64,000 nt of DNA, from contig OY729512.2 of NCBI GenBank assembly GCA_963422445.2, positions 3,348,001-3,412,000 of the forward strand, given 5' to 3'. Position 1 is the first letter of the stretch; each line of letters starts with the position of its first letter. The position numbers and the translations under genes were made by a program. The notes beneath the pieces were generated by a model. It made no database searches and was not told the origin of the DNA. It saw nothing but the letters and a program-made list of their open reading frames with translations. Positions 8,334 to 18,276 of this stretch are shown here, piece after piece. Origin of the DNA: G963422445 sp963422445 (GTDB lineage: Bacteria > Pseudomonadota > Alphaproteobacteria > Thalassobaculales > Thalassobaculaceae).

Positions 8334-8703
8334 TTGACACTGCTACAGGTCGCCGCCATGTTCCCGGACGAAGATCCCGCAAAGGCGTGGCTCGCCGCTC
8401 TACGGCGGCCCGATGGCCCCGACTGCCCACATTGTGGCAGCGTCAACGTTCAGTCGAACATCAAACACAAGTCCATGACGCACCGCTGTCGGGAGTGCCC
8501 GAACAAGCGCATGTTCTCGGTCAAGACGGGAACGGTCATGGAAAGCTCGAACCTCACATATCGCGTGTGGGTCGTCGGCACCGACCTCTTTACGACGAAC
8601 ATCAAGGGCATATCCTCCATGCGGCGGCCAGAAAGCCGCTTGGTTCATGCTGCCTCGTCTGCGCAAGACATTCGCAGCCGAGGCCGGGCCTTTCGCCGGC
8701 CCC
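8334..8703 (+). pseudogene. IS1595-family (ISSpo3-like) transposase, N-terminal remnant
   Basis: TLLQVAAMFPDEDPAKAWLA and the zinc-ribbon sequence DGPDCPHCGSVNVQS ... THRCRECPNKRMFSVKTGT identify the N-terminus of an IS1595-type transposase. After ISSM at about 8620 there is a small deletion and frame change; the next frame gives QKAAWFMLPRLRKTFAAEAG-PFAGPV. Homology then stops at about 8705, before the DDE catalytic domain, so the protein is inactive. It lies within the 24-bp terminal repeats of the 6709-9403 element and is probably that element's own transposase. Confidence 0.7.
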
Positions 8704-9380
8704 GTTGAATATCAGGGAAACGTCGTGACCTTGAGCGCGCAGGACAGCGCCCTGCTGATCGAAAATGCGGCTTTGCGAACACAGGAGAAACAGGCTTTTA
8801 CATCCGGTCGCTGGACGATCAGGGTCTGATGATTGCGGATTGCTCGCGCGACAACAGGATCCTGCAAGCTCGCCTCATCATTGACGGATAGTGCCATCTT
8901 GACGGGCTACGCTGACCGCATCAGTACTGAACCAACTTCGGAGCTGATGCATGATCGATAGCAAGAAGCGTCCTATCCCGCGAGATCGCCTTGCCGCCCA
9001 CCGCGCACCAGCCCCGAAAGGCCGAACACGAAAAGGACCACGACATGCCCGGCGCAAGCCGTGAAACTGTGCGCCAGGCGTTCATGCGGCCCCTCACTGT
9101 GTGGCGGCGTGCCTTGAATGCAGCAACTGTAAAACCTCAGTGACCGTCTCGCTTGATAGCGACAATGGCGCTCTCCCGAGCGCCGGTGCCGGAATGGTGC
9201 CGAGCCCTTGCGAACATCTCTCCCGGAAAGAGGCAGTCCTCGCCTATCCGCCAAGCCTGGGAAGCGACCCCGAGCCGGATATCAGGCTGTCGTATTCAGC
9301 GGGGAGCCCGACGGAGCGGGAACCCGAAAAATCGCATAGGGAAGTTGGGCGCGGGACCGGGCCTTGCGTCAACCCCTAAA
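8704..9380. other. Non-coding interior of the IS1595-type element
   Basis: Open frames here (for example 8707-8829) have no protein-like signature I recognise. The DNA probably replaced the 3' part of the transposase gene. Confidence 0.35.
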
Positions 9381-9431
9381 TGTGACTATTCGATATAATC
9401 CCCCTTGCAAACCGTGCGCCCGATCGGGCGT

Positions 9432-9458
9432 TCCGCGTATGCCGAGAGCATACGCGGA
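9432..9458. other. Perfect 11-bp hairpin upstream of vapBC
   Basis: TCCGCGTATGC and GCATACGCGGA are exact reverse complements separated by five bases. There is no T-run on either side, so a classical terminator is not supported. It is the only striking structure in the gap 9412-9755 before vapB. No gene is recognised in that gap; a promoter for vapB is expected near its right end. Confidence 0.5.
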
Positions 9459-9755
9459 GCACGAGGAGATTTCCTACCGGGCACTCAAAGTGACTGCGCG
9501 TGGGGTTGCGCTCTGTGCTGACGGCCACAGCGGCCTGAGCACAGGCGAAGTTTCCGTCCGAGCAATTTTCCGCCTCGGATACGGGCAAGCCAGTGTCGAA
9601 CTCGCCCGTGAGTCGTATCCAACTTCCATAGTACTCGGCCCCAGAACGTTGGCGAGACGCTCGTGGAATTCGCGAATCCGCGGGGTGGTCTCGGTTGAAG
9701 CGGGCGGTGGAAGCCCTTATGGTAGATAGGTTGCAAATATTCTACCGAGAATGTG

Positions 9756-10013
9756 ATGAGCCTCAACATCAAGAACGACGAGACCTGTTCGCTTGCGAGC
9801 AAGCTCGCAAGGTTGACGGGAGAGACAATGACGGGCGCAATCACCGTCGCGCTGCGCGAGCGCCTGGAACGCGAGCAGCGCAGGCGCAACATCGACATCC
9901 GTGCCCGAAAGCTCCGGGCCATCGCCGAACGCTGCGCCACGCTCATGGGGCCGGGACCGCCGGCTGTCGAACATGGCGACCTGCTCTATGACGATCGGGG
10001 GCTGCCCAAATGA
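9756..10013 (+). CDS. vapB: VapB-type antitoxin
   Basis: 85 aa starting MSLNIKNDETCSLASKLARL at the ATG 9756 (a GTG directly before it is possible). The N-terminal half, with a short strand then TGETMTGAITVALRERLERE, is the ribbon-helix-helix/Rv0623-like antitoxin layout; the C-terminal part (about 45-85, ending HGDLLYDDRGLPK) is the toxin-binding tail. It overlaps vapC by ATGA (10010-10013). It should neutralise VapC and autorepress the operon. Intact. Confidence 0.88.
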   Translation: MSLNIKNDETCSLASKLARLTGETMTGAITVALRERLEREQRRRNIDIRARKLRAIAERCATLMGPGPPAVEHGDLLYDDRGLPK

Positions 10014-10426
10014 TCGTCGACAGTTCCGCGCTGCTCGCGGTTCTGAATCGGGAACCCGATGCCGATAGCTTCGAGAACGCGATTCTGACTGCATCGCCTT
10101 GCCGTATGTCGGTGGCGAACGTGCTGGAAGCATCGATCGTGGTCGAGGGCCGCGGCGGGGCGGATGCGGGCCACGAGTTGGGCGCATTCCTGGAGCACGC
10201 TGAAATCGAGCCCGCGCCGGTGACGGCGGAACACCTTGAGGCGGCGCGGCAAGCCTGGAGGCGGTTCGGCAAGGGCAGGCATCCGGCCGCCCTGAACTTC
10301 GGCGACTGCTTCGCCTATGCGCTCGCCCAGGTGTCCGGCGAGCCGTTGTTGTACAAGGGCGACGACTTCGCGCACACCGATATCCCGGCGGCCCTGCAGC
10401 ACTCGGCAGGTATTCCCGGCACATGA
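10010..10426 (+). CDS. vapC: VapC-type PIN-domain ribonuclease toxin
   Basis: 138 aa with the PIN-domain acidic residues D4 (MIVDSSALLAVL), E40 (SVANVLEAS), D99 (NFGDCFAYALA) and D118/D119 (LYKGDDFAHTDI). PIN toxins are Mg-dependent endoribonucleases that cleave tRNA or rRNA. The start codon overlaps the vapB stop and its own stop overlaps the ATG of the restriction-modification gene at 10423, so all three genes are likely translated in a coupled manner. Length and motifs are complete. Confidence 0.9.
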   Translation: MIVDSSALLAVLNREPDADSFENAILTASPCRMSVANVLEASIVVEGRGGADAGHELGAFLEHAEIEPAPVTAEHLEAARQAWRRFGKGRHPAALNFGDCFAYALAQVSGEPLLYKGDDFAHTDIPAALQHSAGIPGT

Positions 10427-13400
10427 CGACCGGCCGGCCTTTCCAGGGAAGCCTGCTCGCCGACGACTTCCTTCGGGAATCGATCGAGGGGCTGGCGGAT
10501 TGGGACGACATGACGGACGCGACGCTCGACCATCTCAAGGCCGCGTTGCGCGGCTTGTTCGACGGCTTTCCCACGAACCGTTCGCCCAACGAGAGTCAGA
10601 CCGAGGACGATCTGATCTGGCCCGTTCTGACCCGGCTCGGCTGGACGGAGAGTCTCAGGCAGCAGAATCTGTCAGCGCGCGGCCGCGAGGACGTTCCGGA
10701 CGGCCTGTTGTTCGCCGATTCCGGCGCGAAGCAGCGCGCCAATGCCTTCGCCGAGGACTGGAGACGCTATGAGCACGGCATGGCGGTCGTGGAGTCGAAA
10801 CGGTGGCTTCGACCGCTCGACCGCCGCTCGGGGCGACGGGGCGAGGAGTCCGCGCCGTCTACCCAGATGTTGCGGTACCTCCGGCGCATCGACGACCTGA
10901 CCACGGGCAAGCTCCGCTGGGGCATTCTCACCAATGGCGCGCACTGGCGCCTGTACTACGCGGGCGCGCGGTCCGTCTCCGAACAGTTCTTCGAGATCGA
11001 TCTCGCGGCGATCCTCGATGTTCCGGGACACAACGATGGCTTGGTCGCCCTTCCGGCCGATACCCGGCGACACTGGCTGAAGGTATTCGCGCTTGTCTTT
11101 CGGCGGGAGTCCTTCGTTCCTGGCGCCGCAGATGGGCAGACCTTTCATCAGCGAGCGATTGCGGAGGGCCGCTTCCATCAGGAACGGGTCGCGGCCAGCC
11201 TGTCCGATCAGGTGTTCGGGCAGGTCTTCCCGGATCTCGCCCGCGCGCTCGCGATGGCCGAGCCGGATGCGCCGCTGCCCGAGGTTCGCGATGCGACGCT
11301 CATCCTGCTCTACCGGCTGCTGTTCATACTCTACGCTGAAGATCGAGATCTGCTGCCTGTCCACGACAGTAGGTACGACGACTACGCGCTCCGGGAGAAA
11401 GTGCGCATCGAGATTGGCCGACGCAAGGACCAAGGCGACGTGTTCTCGGACACGGCGGCGCGGTACTGGTCGGCATTCGACGACCTGTGCCGCGCCATCG
11501 ACCGGGGTGATGCCTCGATCGGCTTGCCGCCCTACAACGGCGGCCTGTTCGACCGCGAACGCACGCCGTTGCTCTCGCGGGTCCGGCTTGGCGACGCTAC
11601 TATGGCCGACACGATCGATGCGATGTCGTTCGAGCGGACGCTCGAGGGCCGGCATTACATCAACTACCGCGACCTCGGCGTCCAGCAACTCGGGTCGATC
11701 TACGAGCGGCTCCTCGAGCAGGAAGTCGTTCTTGAGGGCGCCGAAGTCGTCGTTCGTCCCAACACCTTCGCGCGCAAGGACTCGGGGAGCTTCTACACGC
11801 CGGACGATCTGGTGGGGCTGATCGTCGAGGAGACGGTTGATCCGTTGGCGCAAGTACGCATGGATACCTTCCTCGCCGAAGAGGCCCGGCTTGCATCGGG
11901 CGAGCTGCCGGAACATCGCCGCATGGGCCGCTTGAAGACCTTTGATCCGGCGGAACGGCTGCTGGAGTTGAAGATCTGCGATCCCGCGATGGGTTCGGGA
12001 CACTTCCTCGTCAACCTCGTGGATTATCTGGCCGATCGGGTGATCGCGGCCATGGCCGAGGCGGAGGCGGCCGGCGATGGGTACGTCTCGCCGCTCACGG
12101 AGCGCATCGACTCGATCCGCAACACGATTATGGGCAACGCCGAGGATCGCGGCTGGACCTTCGATCCGGCGCAGCTCGACGACCGGCATGTCGTCCGACG
12201 CATGGTGCTGAAGCGATGCGTGTACGGCGTCGACAAGAACCCGATGGCGGTGGAGCTGGCCAAGGTCTCGCTGTGGCTGCACACCTTCACGGTTGGGGCG
12301 CCGCTCAGCTTCCTGGACCACCATCTGCGATGCGGCGACAGCCTGTTCGGCGCCTGGGTGCGGCCCGCCATCGACAACGCGGAACGCGAGGGCGGCCTGT
12401 TCCTGAGAGGGCCGCTCAGCCGGGCGACCCGTGCGGCAGCGGCCATGCAGGTCATCGAGGGGCTGACGGACGCCGAGATCGCCGAAGCGCACCGCTCGGC
12501 CGATATCTTCGCTGAGATCTCGGAGATGACCGCTCCGCTGAACGCGTTCCTGTCCCTTCTCCATGCCTTCGATTGGCTCGATCTGCGGCATCGCGAGGAC
12601 AGGAACGCCTATCTCGCCTGGCTCGACGGGAGATTGGGCGATCCGATCGACATCTCCCAAGGAAACACACCGGACTCGACGGACACCGGGAACGCGGAGC
12701 GTTTCGCATCGCTGCTCCACAGGGCGCGGACGCTCGTCGACAGCGAGCGCTTTCTGAACTGGCAGGTCGCGTTCCCGGGCGTATGGTCGGACTGGGAAGC
12801 GGGCGAGTTGCGCGGCGGCTTCGACGCCGTGATCGGCAACCCGCCCTGGGACCGAATGAAGCTTCAGCAGGTCGAGTGGTTCGCGGCGCGGCGCCCGGAC
12901 ATCGCCATGGCCCCGCGCGCCGCCGACCGCAAGCGCATGATTGCCGAGTTGGAGAAGTCGGACGATCCGCTGGCGCGGGAATTCGCGATGGCGAACGAAC
13001 GGGCCGCCGCCGCGTTGCGCATGGCGCGCAAAGGCGGCGACTACCCGTTGCTGTCGGGCGGTGACTTGAACCTCTACTCGCTGTTCGTCGAGCGCGCGAT
13101 GACATTGATCAAGCCCGAAGGCATGGTGGGGCTCCTCGTTCCGTCAGGCATCGCATCCGACAAGACCTCGGCGCGGTTCTTCAAGGGTGTCGCGACCGAA
13201 GGGAGACTGAAGGCACTCTACGACTTCGAGAACCGGCGCACACGATACGCTGCGCTGCCGTTCTTTCCCGATGTCGACAGTCGGTTCAAGTTCTGCGCGT
13301 TCGTCGCCAGCCCGACTCCGCTGGCGGAACCCGCGCGATGCGCCTTCTTTCTACAGGATGTCGGTGAGCTCGCCCACCCCGAACGATGTTTCCCGCTCAC

Positions 13401-14496
13401 GGCCGAGAGCTTCGCCCGCGTCAACCCGAACACCGGCACCGCGCCGATCTTCCGTACCCGCCGCGACGCCGAACTGACCACGGCGATTTACGAGCGCCTG
13501 CCGGTGCTAGTGAACCGCTCGTCGGGCGAAGCCGTCAAGGCGTGGCCGGTCAAGTACACCCGGATGTTCGACATGACCAACGACTCCCACCTGTTCCGCA
13601 CCCGCACGGAGCTGGAGGAGAAGGAAGGCGCCTGGCCCGTCGGCGGCAACCGCTTCGACAGCCCGTCGGGAGAATGGGTGCCGCTCTACGAGGGCAAGAT
13701 GGTGCAGGCGTTCGATCACCGCGCCGCCAGCATCGTCGTCAATCCCGCGAACATGCATCGCCCCGCGCAGCCCGAGTCCGCGATTGTCGAGCAGCAGCAA
13801 GACCCGAACTGGCTGCCCGATCCGCAGTATTGGGTGTCGGCATCGGAATGCGGTTGGTCCTCGGACTCGGGTTGGGTTCTCGGTTTCAAGGAAATCACCG
13901 CCCCAACGAATGTTCGGACATTCATCGCGGCACTTCTGCCGGCGGTCGGATTCGGCAACAAAGTGCCTGTCCTGAAACCGGAAACGCCGAATCGTGGCGA
14001 ATGGCTACTGACCGCTAATCTCAATGCGACGATCTTCGACTTCGCGACGCGCCAGAAGGTTCAGGGCCAGACCTTGAACCTGTTCATCCTCGAACAGCTC
14101 CCCGTGGTGCCGCCGGAGCGTTACGAGGCGGCGCGTTTCGGGCCGAAGACGGCGGCGGAGATCGTTCGCGAGGAGGTGCTGGAGCTGACCTATACGGCGC
14201 ATGACATGGCGCCCTTCGCCCGCGACATGGGCCATGTCGACGAGGCCGGCAAAGTGCTGCCGCCGTTCCGCCGGGACGAAGATCGGCGGCTCCGGCTCCG
14301 CGCCAAGCTCGACGCTCTCTATTTCCACCTTTACGGTATCACCGACCGTGACGACATCCGTTACGTCTACTCGACCTTCCCCATCGTTGAGCGCGAGGAG
14401 TGCAAGGCTTGGGGCCGCTATCGCTCCCGCGACCTCTGCCTTGCGTACATGAACGCCTTGGCAGCAGGTAATCCAGACACGGAGGTCACTCTGTGA
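10423..14496 (+). CDS. Type IIG-like restriction-modification protein (Eco57I-type N6-adenine methylase fused to nuclease)
   Basis: 1357 aa. The N-terminus has a PD-(D/E)xK nuclease pattern: P92-D93 in EDVPDGLLF, then E124-S-K126 in AVVESKRW. The methyltransferase core follows, with SAM motif I D520-PAMGSGHF and catalytic motif IV N806-P-P-W809 of gamma-class adenine methylases. The C-terminal third (about 900-1340) should be the target-recognition region (GLLVPSGIASD, then LLPAVGFGNKVPVLKP and QTLNLFILEQLPVVPP, as in Eco57I/TaqI-like enzymes). Such proteins cut unmodified phage DNA and methylate host DNA in one chain. The start overlaps the vapC stop. Large methylases of DISARM or BREX are alternatives, but none of their partner genes is present. 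The frame is intact over 4 kb, unusual in this window. Confidence 0.85.
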   Translation: MTTGRPFQGSLLADDFLRESIEGLADWDDMTDATLDHLKAALRGLFDGFPTNRSPNESQTEDDLIWPVLTRLGWTESLRQQNLSARGREDVPDGLLFADSGAKQRANAFAEDWRRYEHGMAVVESKRWLRPLDRRSGRRGEESAPSTQMLRYLRRIDDLTTGKLRWGILTNGAHWRLYYAGARSVSEQFFEIDLAAILDVPGHNDGLVALPADTRRHWLKVFALVFRRESFVPGAADGQTFHQRAIAEGRFHQERVAASLSDQVFGQVFPDLARALAMAEPDAPLPEVRDATLILLYRLLFILYAEDRDLLPVHDSRYDDYALREKVRIEIGRRKDQGDVFSDTAARYWSAFDDLCRAIDRGDASIGLPPYNGGLFDRERTPLLSRVRLGDATMADTIDAMSFERTLEGRHYINYRDLGVQQLGSIYERLLEQEVVLEGAEVVVRPNTFARKDSGSFYTPDDLVGLIVEETVDPLAQVRMDTFLAEEARLASGELPEHRRMGRLKTFDPAERLLELKICDPAMGSGHFLVNLVDYLADRVIAAMAEAEAAGDGYVSPLTERIDSIRNTIMGNAEDRGWTFDPAQLDDRHVVRRMVLKRCVYGVDKNPMAVELAKVSLWLHTFTVGAPLSFLDHHLRCGDSLFGAWVRPAIDNAEREGGLFLRGPLSRATRAAAAMQVIEGLTDAEIAEAHRSADIFAEISEMTAPLNAFLSLLHAFDWLDLRHREDRNAYLAWLDGRLGDPIDISQGNTPDSTDTGNAERFASLLHRARTLVDSERFLNWQVAFPGVWSDWEAGELRGGFDAVIGNPPWDRMKLQQVEWFAARRPDIAMAPRAADRKRMIAELEKSDDPLAREFAMANERAAAALRMARKGGDYPLLSGGDLNLYSLFVERAMTLIKPEGMVGLLVPSGIASDKTSARFFKGVATEGRLKALYDFENRRTRYAALPFFPDVDSRFKFCAFVASPTPLAEPARCAFFLQDVGELAHPERCFPLTAESFARVNPNTGTAPIFRTRRDAELTTAIYERLPVLVNRSSGEAVKAWPVKYTRMFDMTNDSHLFRTRTELEEKEGAWPVGGNRFDSPSGEWVPLYEGKMVQAFDHRAASIVVNPANMHRPAQPESAIVEQQQDPNWLPDPQYWVSASECGWSSDSGWVLGFKEITAPTNVRTFIAALLPAVGFGNKVPVLKPETPNRGEWLLTANLNATIFDFATRQKVQGQTLNLFILEQLPVVPPERYEAARFGPKTAAEIVREEVLELTYTAHDMAPFARDMGHVDEAGKVLPPFRRDEDRRLRLRAKLDALYFHLYGITDRDDIRYVYSTFPIVEREECKAWGRYRSRDLCLAYMNALAAGNPDTEVTL

Positions 14497-14882
14497 GACC
14501 AAGAGCGATTCGTGCTCAAGTTCGTTACCGCCGCATTCGGACAGGAACTGCTGTCTGGCCTTCTCCAAAGATCCGCCCGTATGCGGTAGCCTATCTTGGA
14601 CGGACAGATTGAACCGCGGCACCATGAACGACCTGCTGCTGCCAAACGATGACCTTACGGCTCTCCGTGTCGCCACGAAGCGGGTCACGAACCCCGGAGC
14701 ACGCTGGAGAGACAAGCCCGGCCGCCACAAGCAGCAGAACTTCGTTGCAGCATCCGAGGACGGCGAGCGGTATCGCGTCTATCTGCGACAGAATCTGGAC
14801 GACGATAGGGACTTCTCTTGTGGTCTCGCTTGGATTCGCAGAGGAGGGAGAGGCGTCAGCCTTGTTCGCTACAACGGGGCTA

Positions 14883-16060
14883 GTGTCCTGTACGCAAAGT
14901 TCGTATTGTTAAGGAGGTGGTGTCGATTCGGGGGGCATGGTGATGCGACTTTCGGTGGAGATCAAGCTGAGCGCGGACGAGCGCAACGAGCTTGAGCGGC
15001 TGGCGCGCGGGCGCAAAGTCTGGCGAGGCCTGTCCGATCGGGCGCACATCGTGCTGCTGGCGGCCGAAGGGCTTACCAATGTGCAGATTGGGAGCGTGCT
15101 GGGCGTGACCAGCCAGACCGCCAGGAAGTGGCGCAATCGCTTCGCAGAGCATCGTCTTGACGGGCTTGACGACGAGCCGCGCTCCGGCCGTCCCCGGCGC
15201 ATCGATGACGACGCCGTGGCCGAGGTGGTGCGCAAGACGCTTGAGGAGAAGCCTCGTGACGCGACCCAATGGAGCACGCGCTCGATGGCGCAGGCGACGG
15301 GGTATGCGCCGTCGACGGTCAATCGCATCTGGCGAGCCTTTTCCCTTCAGCCGCACAGGAGCGAGACCTTCAAGCTCTCGGCAGACCCCTACTTCGTGGA
15401 CAAGACGCGCGACATCGTGGGGCTCTACGTGGACCCGCCGCAGCATGCCATGGTCCTCTGCGTGGACGAGAAATCGCAGGTTCAGGCCCTCGATCGCACC
15501 CAGCCGCTGCTGCCGCTGCGCCCGGGGCAGGTCGAGCGGCGCACTCACGATTACAAGCGCAACGGCACGACCTCGCTCTTCGCAGCCCTTGACGTCGCCA
15601 CAGGCAAGGTCATCGGACAGTGCTATCGGCGCCACCGCAGCGTGGAGTTCCGCAAGTTCCTGGATCACGTCGAGGCCAACGTGCCGCCCGACCTCGAGAT
15701 CCACATCGTCATGGACAACTACTCGACCCACAAGACGAAGACGATCCGCGACGGGTTCGCCCGGCGACCGCGCTGGCATGTTCACTTCACCCCGACCTCT
15801 GCCTCGTGGCTCAACCAAGTCGAGCGCTTCTTCGCCGATCTGACAGAGAAGCAGATCCGGCGCGGGGTTCACCGATCGACCGTCGAGCTGGAGCAGGCGA
15901 TCACCGGGTACATCGACACCGTCAACGAGGACCCCAAGCCCTTCCGCTGGCACAAGACAGCCGATGAAATCCTGGCGTCCATCAAGCGCTTCTGCCTCAG
16001 GACCCTCGAAACCGCTGCAGCCGCAACATCATAACGGTACGAACTTTGGAATCAGGACAC
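14883..16060 (+). mobile_element. IS630-family element, 1178 bp, copy A
   Basis: Begins GTGTCCTG and ends CAGGACAC, with the TA target duplicated at 14881-14882 and 16061-16062. A nearly identical copy of the same length and orientation is at 49352-50529, so this family moved recently. Confidence 0.92.
14937..16034 (+). CDS. IS630 transposase (copy A)
   Basis: 365 aa starting MVMRLSVEIKLSADERNE. Residues 1-130 form paired helix-turn-helix DNA-binding domains (GLTNVQIGSVLGVTSQTARK). The DDE domain shows Asp in VLCVDEKSQVQALDR, Asp in IVMDNYSTHKTK and Glu in SWLNQVERFFADL. All three catalytic residues and both ends are present, so it is probably active. The transposase at 49406 differs at one seen residue (Phe here, Val there, in HVHxTPTSASW). 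Confidence 0.92.
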   Translation: MVMRLSVEIKLSADERNELERLARGRKVWRGLSDRAHIVLLAAEGLTNVQIGSVLGVTSQTARKWRNRFAEHRLDGLDDEPRSGRPRRIDDDAVAEVVRKTLEEKPRDATQWSTRSMAQATGYAPSTVNRIWRAFSLQPHRSETFKLSADPYFVDKTRDIVGLYVDPPQHAMVLCVDEKSQVQALDRTQPLLPLRPGQVERRTHDYKRNGTTSLFAALDVATGKVIGQCYRRHRSVEFRKFLDHVEANVPPDLEIHIVMDNYSTHKTKTIRDGFARRPRWHVHFTPTSASWLNQVERFFADLTEKQIRRGVHRSTVELEQAITGYIDTVNEDPKPFRWHKTADEILASIKRFCLRTLETAAAATS

Positions 16061-16260
16061 TAGTCACCGGTACGGCGACATAGGCTATCGATGCCACATT
16101 CATATCGCCACGGCAGATGCTCTCTCCGCGGGCAGAAAAATAGACAGTCATGCTGAAGCAACGGATCGATATCGGACCCTGAATGGAGCGCTTGCCTGTC
16201 TGATCAAGGACTGTGGCGTGCAGAACCTGTTGGCTCGGCACGACGAACCGGATCTGTTCG

Positions 16261-17043
16261 ATGGCACTTGACCAAACACTCCTGGAGAAAGCGTTGTGCC
16301 AGAAGTTGTGCGCAAGAGTCCGCTTGCACCGGCGTGACAATGGTGTGCTCATGCTCGAAACACCGTTCACCTTTCCCGACGGTGACAGCTATCCAATTTA
16401 TCTGTCCGAAACACGCTCCGGCAGCGTTCTGTTGAGTGATAACGGACACACGCTCATGCACATGAGCTACGAGCATGATGTTGATGCGTTCTACGACGGC
16501 GCCCGAGCCGTACTCCGTGAACAGATCGTGCAAGAGAGTGGCATTGAAGAGGACAATGGTACGTTTATGGCAGAAGCGCCGCCAGACAGGATTACGGAAA
16601 CTCTGTTCAGATTTGGTCAGGCATTGACAAAGATTCACGATCTGACATTTCTGAGTCGGGGACGAGTGTCGTCGACGTTTTACGATGATCTCAAGACCTT
16701 GTTGTTTGGGATCGTAGACGAAGACCATATTGAACCGGACTTCGTGCCGTCCGGTGTCCCAAACGGAAACAATTATCCGGTAGATTATCGGCTCGAAGGC
16801 CGCGAAGGAATGCCAATATTTCTTTACGGATTCCCCAATCGAGATAAGGCACGTTTGACGACGATCATGCTTTCTCACTTCCTTCTTTACCGCCTTTCGT
16901 TTGAGTCGATTATTGTGTTCGAGGATCAGCAAGAAGTTCCTCGTTTGGATCTGGCACGGCTGACTAATGTGGCCGTAACGGCGATTTCCTCTCTTGAGGC
17001 CGAAGACGATCTGCGCAGGAAGATCAAAAGACTTGCAGTATGA
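16261..17043 (+). CDS. DUF1828/DUF1829 protein, partner of DUF6978
   Basis: 260 aa from the ATG at 16261. Residues about 25-115 match the DUF1828 pattern (TPFTFPDGDSYPIYLSET, then LLSDNGHTLMHMSYEHDVDA) and the second half is DUF1829-like (VDYRLEGREGMPIFLYGFPN, then DKARLTTIMLSHFLLYRL and IIVFEDQQEVPRLDLARLT). The function is not established; family members are scattered in accessory regions. Its start overlaps the end of the interrupted DUF6978 gene by 11 bp. The codon mix is less GC-biased than the restriction gene upstream. The frame is intact, although polar effects of the IS upstream are likely. Confidence 0.8.
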   Translation: MALDQTLLEKALCQKLCARVRLHRRDNGVLMLETPFTFPDGDSYPIYLSETRSGSVLLSDNGHTLMHMSYEHDVDAFYDGARAVLREQIVQESGIEEDNGTFMAEAPPDRITETLFRFGQALTKIHDLTFLSRGRVSSTFYDDLKTLLFGIVDEDHIEPDFVPSGVPNGNNYPVDYRLEGREGMPIFLYGFPNRDKARLTTIMLSHFLLYRLSFESIIVFEDQQEVPRLDLARLTNVAVTAISSLEAEDDLRRKIKRLAV

Positions 17044-17052
17044 CGGATTATG

Positions 17053-18270
<1,218 letters not shown>

Positions 18271-18276
18271 CATTCC

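Larger units (their letters stand above)
6709..9403 (+). mobile_element. IS1595-type element with 24-bp terminal repeats, carrying a nested IS
   Basis: GGGGATTATATCGAATAGTC followed by ACAT starts at 6709, and its exact reverse complement ends at 9403. An 8-bp direct repeat CTTGCAAA flanks both ends (6701-6708 and 9404-9411). Inside are the DUF772 element 6757-8253 and a truncated IS1595-type transposase at 8334-8703. The 8-bp duplication and the transposase remnant both fit the IS1595 family. The internal DNA from about 8710 to 9375 codes for nothing recognisable. Confidence 0.7.
14624..16271 (+). pseudogene. DUF6978-family protein interrupted by IS630
   Basis: The N-terminal part 14624-14882 (MNDLLLPNDDLTALRV, then TNPGARWRDKP) and the C-terminal part 16063-16271 (SHRYGDIGYRCHIHIATADA ... 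LLARHDEPDLFDGT) lie on either side of the IS630 element 14883-16060. Removing the IS and one TA restores one uninterrupted frame of 155 aa across the junction RYNGA-SHRYG. The restored protein matches the DUF6978 layout as I know it. Its stop overlaps the ATG of the DUF1828 gene by 11 bp, so the two formed a coupled pair. A precise excision would repair the gene. The role is unknown; it follows the restriction-modification gene by 127 bp. Confidence 0.75.

Noticed and set aside
9012..9379. Short frames on both strands (for example 8973-9254 minus, 9101-9379 plus)
   Set aside because: No start signals or conserved motifs; composition is that of non-coding DNA.
6709..9403. Tn3-family transposon, because the ends start GGGG and are long
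   Set aside because: The target duplication is 8 bp rather than 5 bp, and the internal transposase remnant is IS1595-type.
9432..9458. Hairpin as a transcription terminator or integron attC site
   Set aside because: No T-run, no neighbouring integrase and no bulged attC structure; left as an unexplained hairpin.
10672..12720. 682-residue open frame on the minus strand inside the RM gene
   Set aside because: It lies wholly opposite the methylase coding sequence and lacks any family motif; long antisense frames are expected in high-GC coding DNA.
10423..14496. RM protein as part of DISARM or BREX
   Set aside because: The large adenine methylase resembles those of such systems, but no helicase, DUF1998, PLD nuclease, PglZ or BrxC-like gene is next to it, and it has its own PD-(D/E)xK nuclease motif.
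14880..15953. 357-residue minus-strand frame in IS630 copy A (and its twin at 49349-50422)
   Set aside because: Antisense shadow of the transposase; identical in both copies because the IS is identical.
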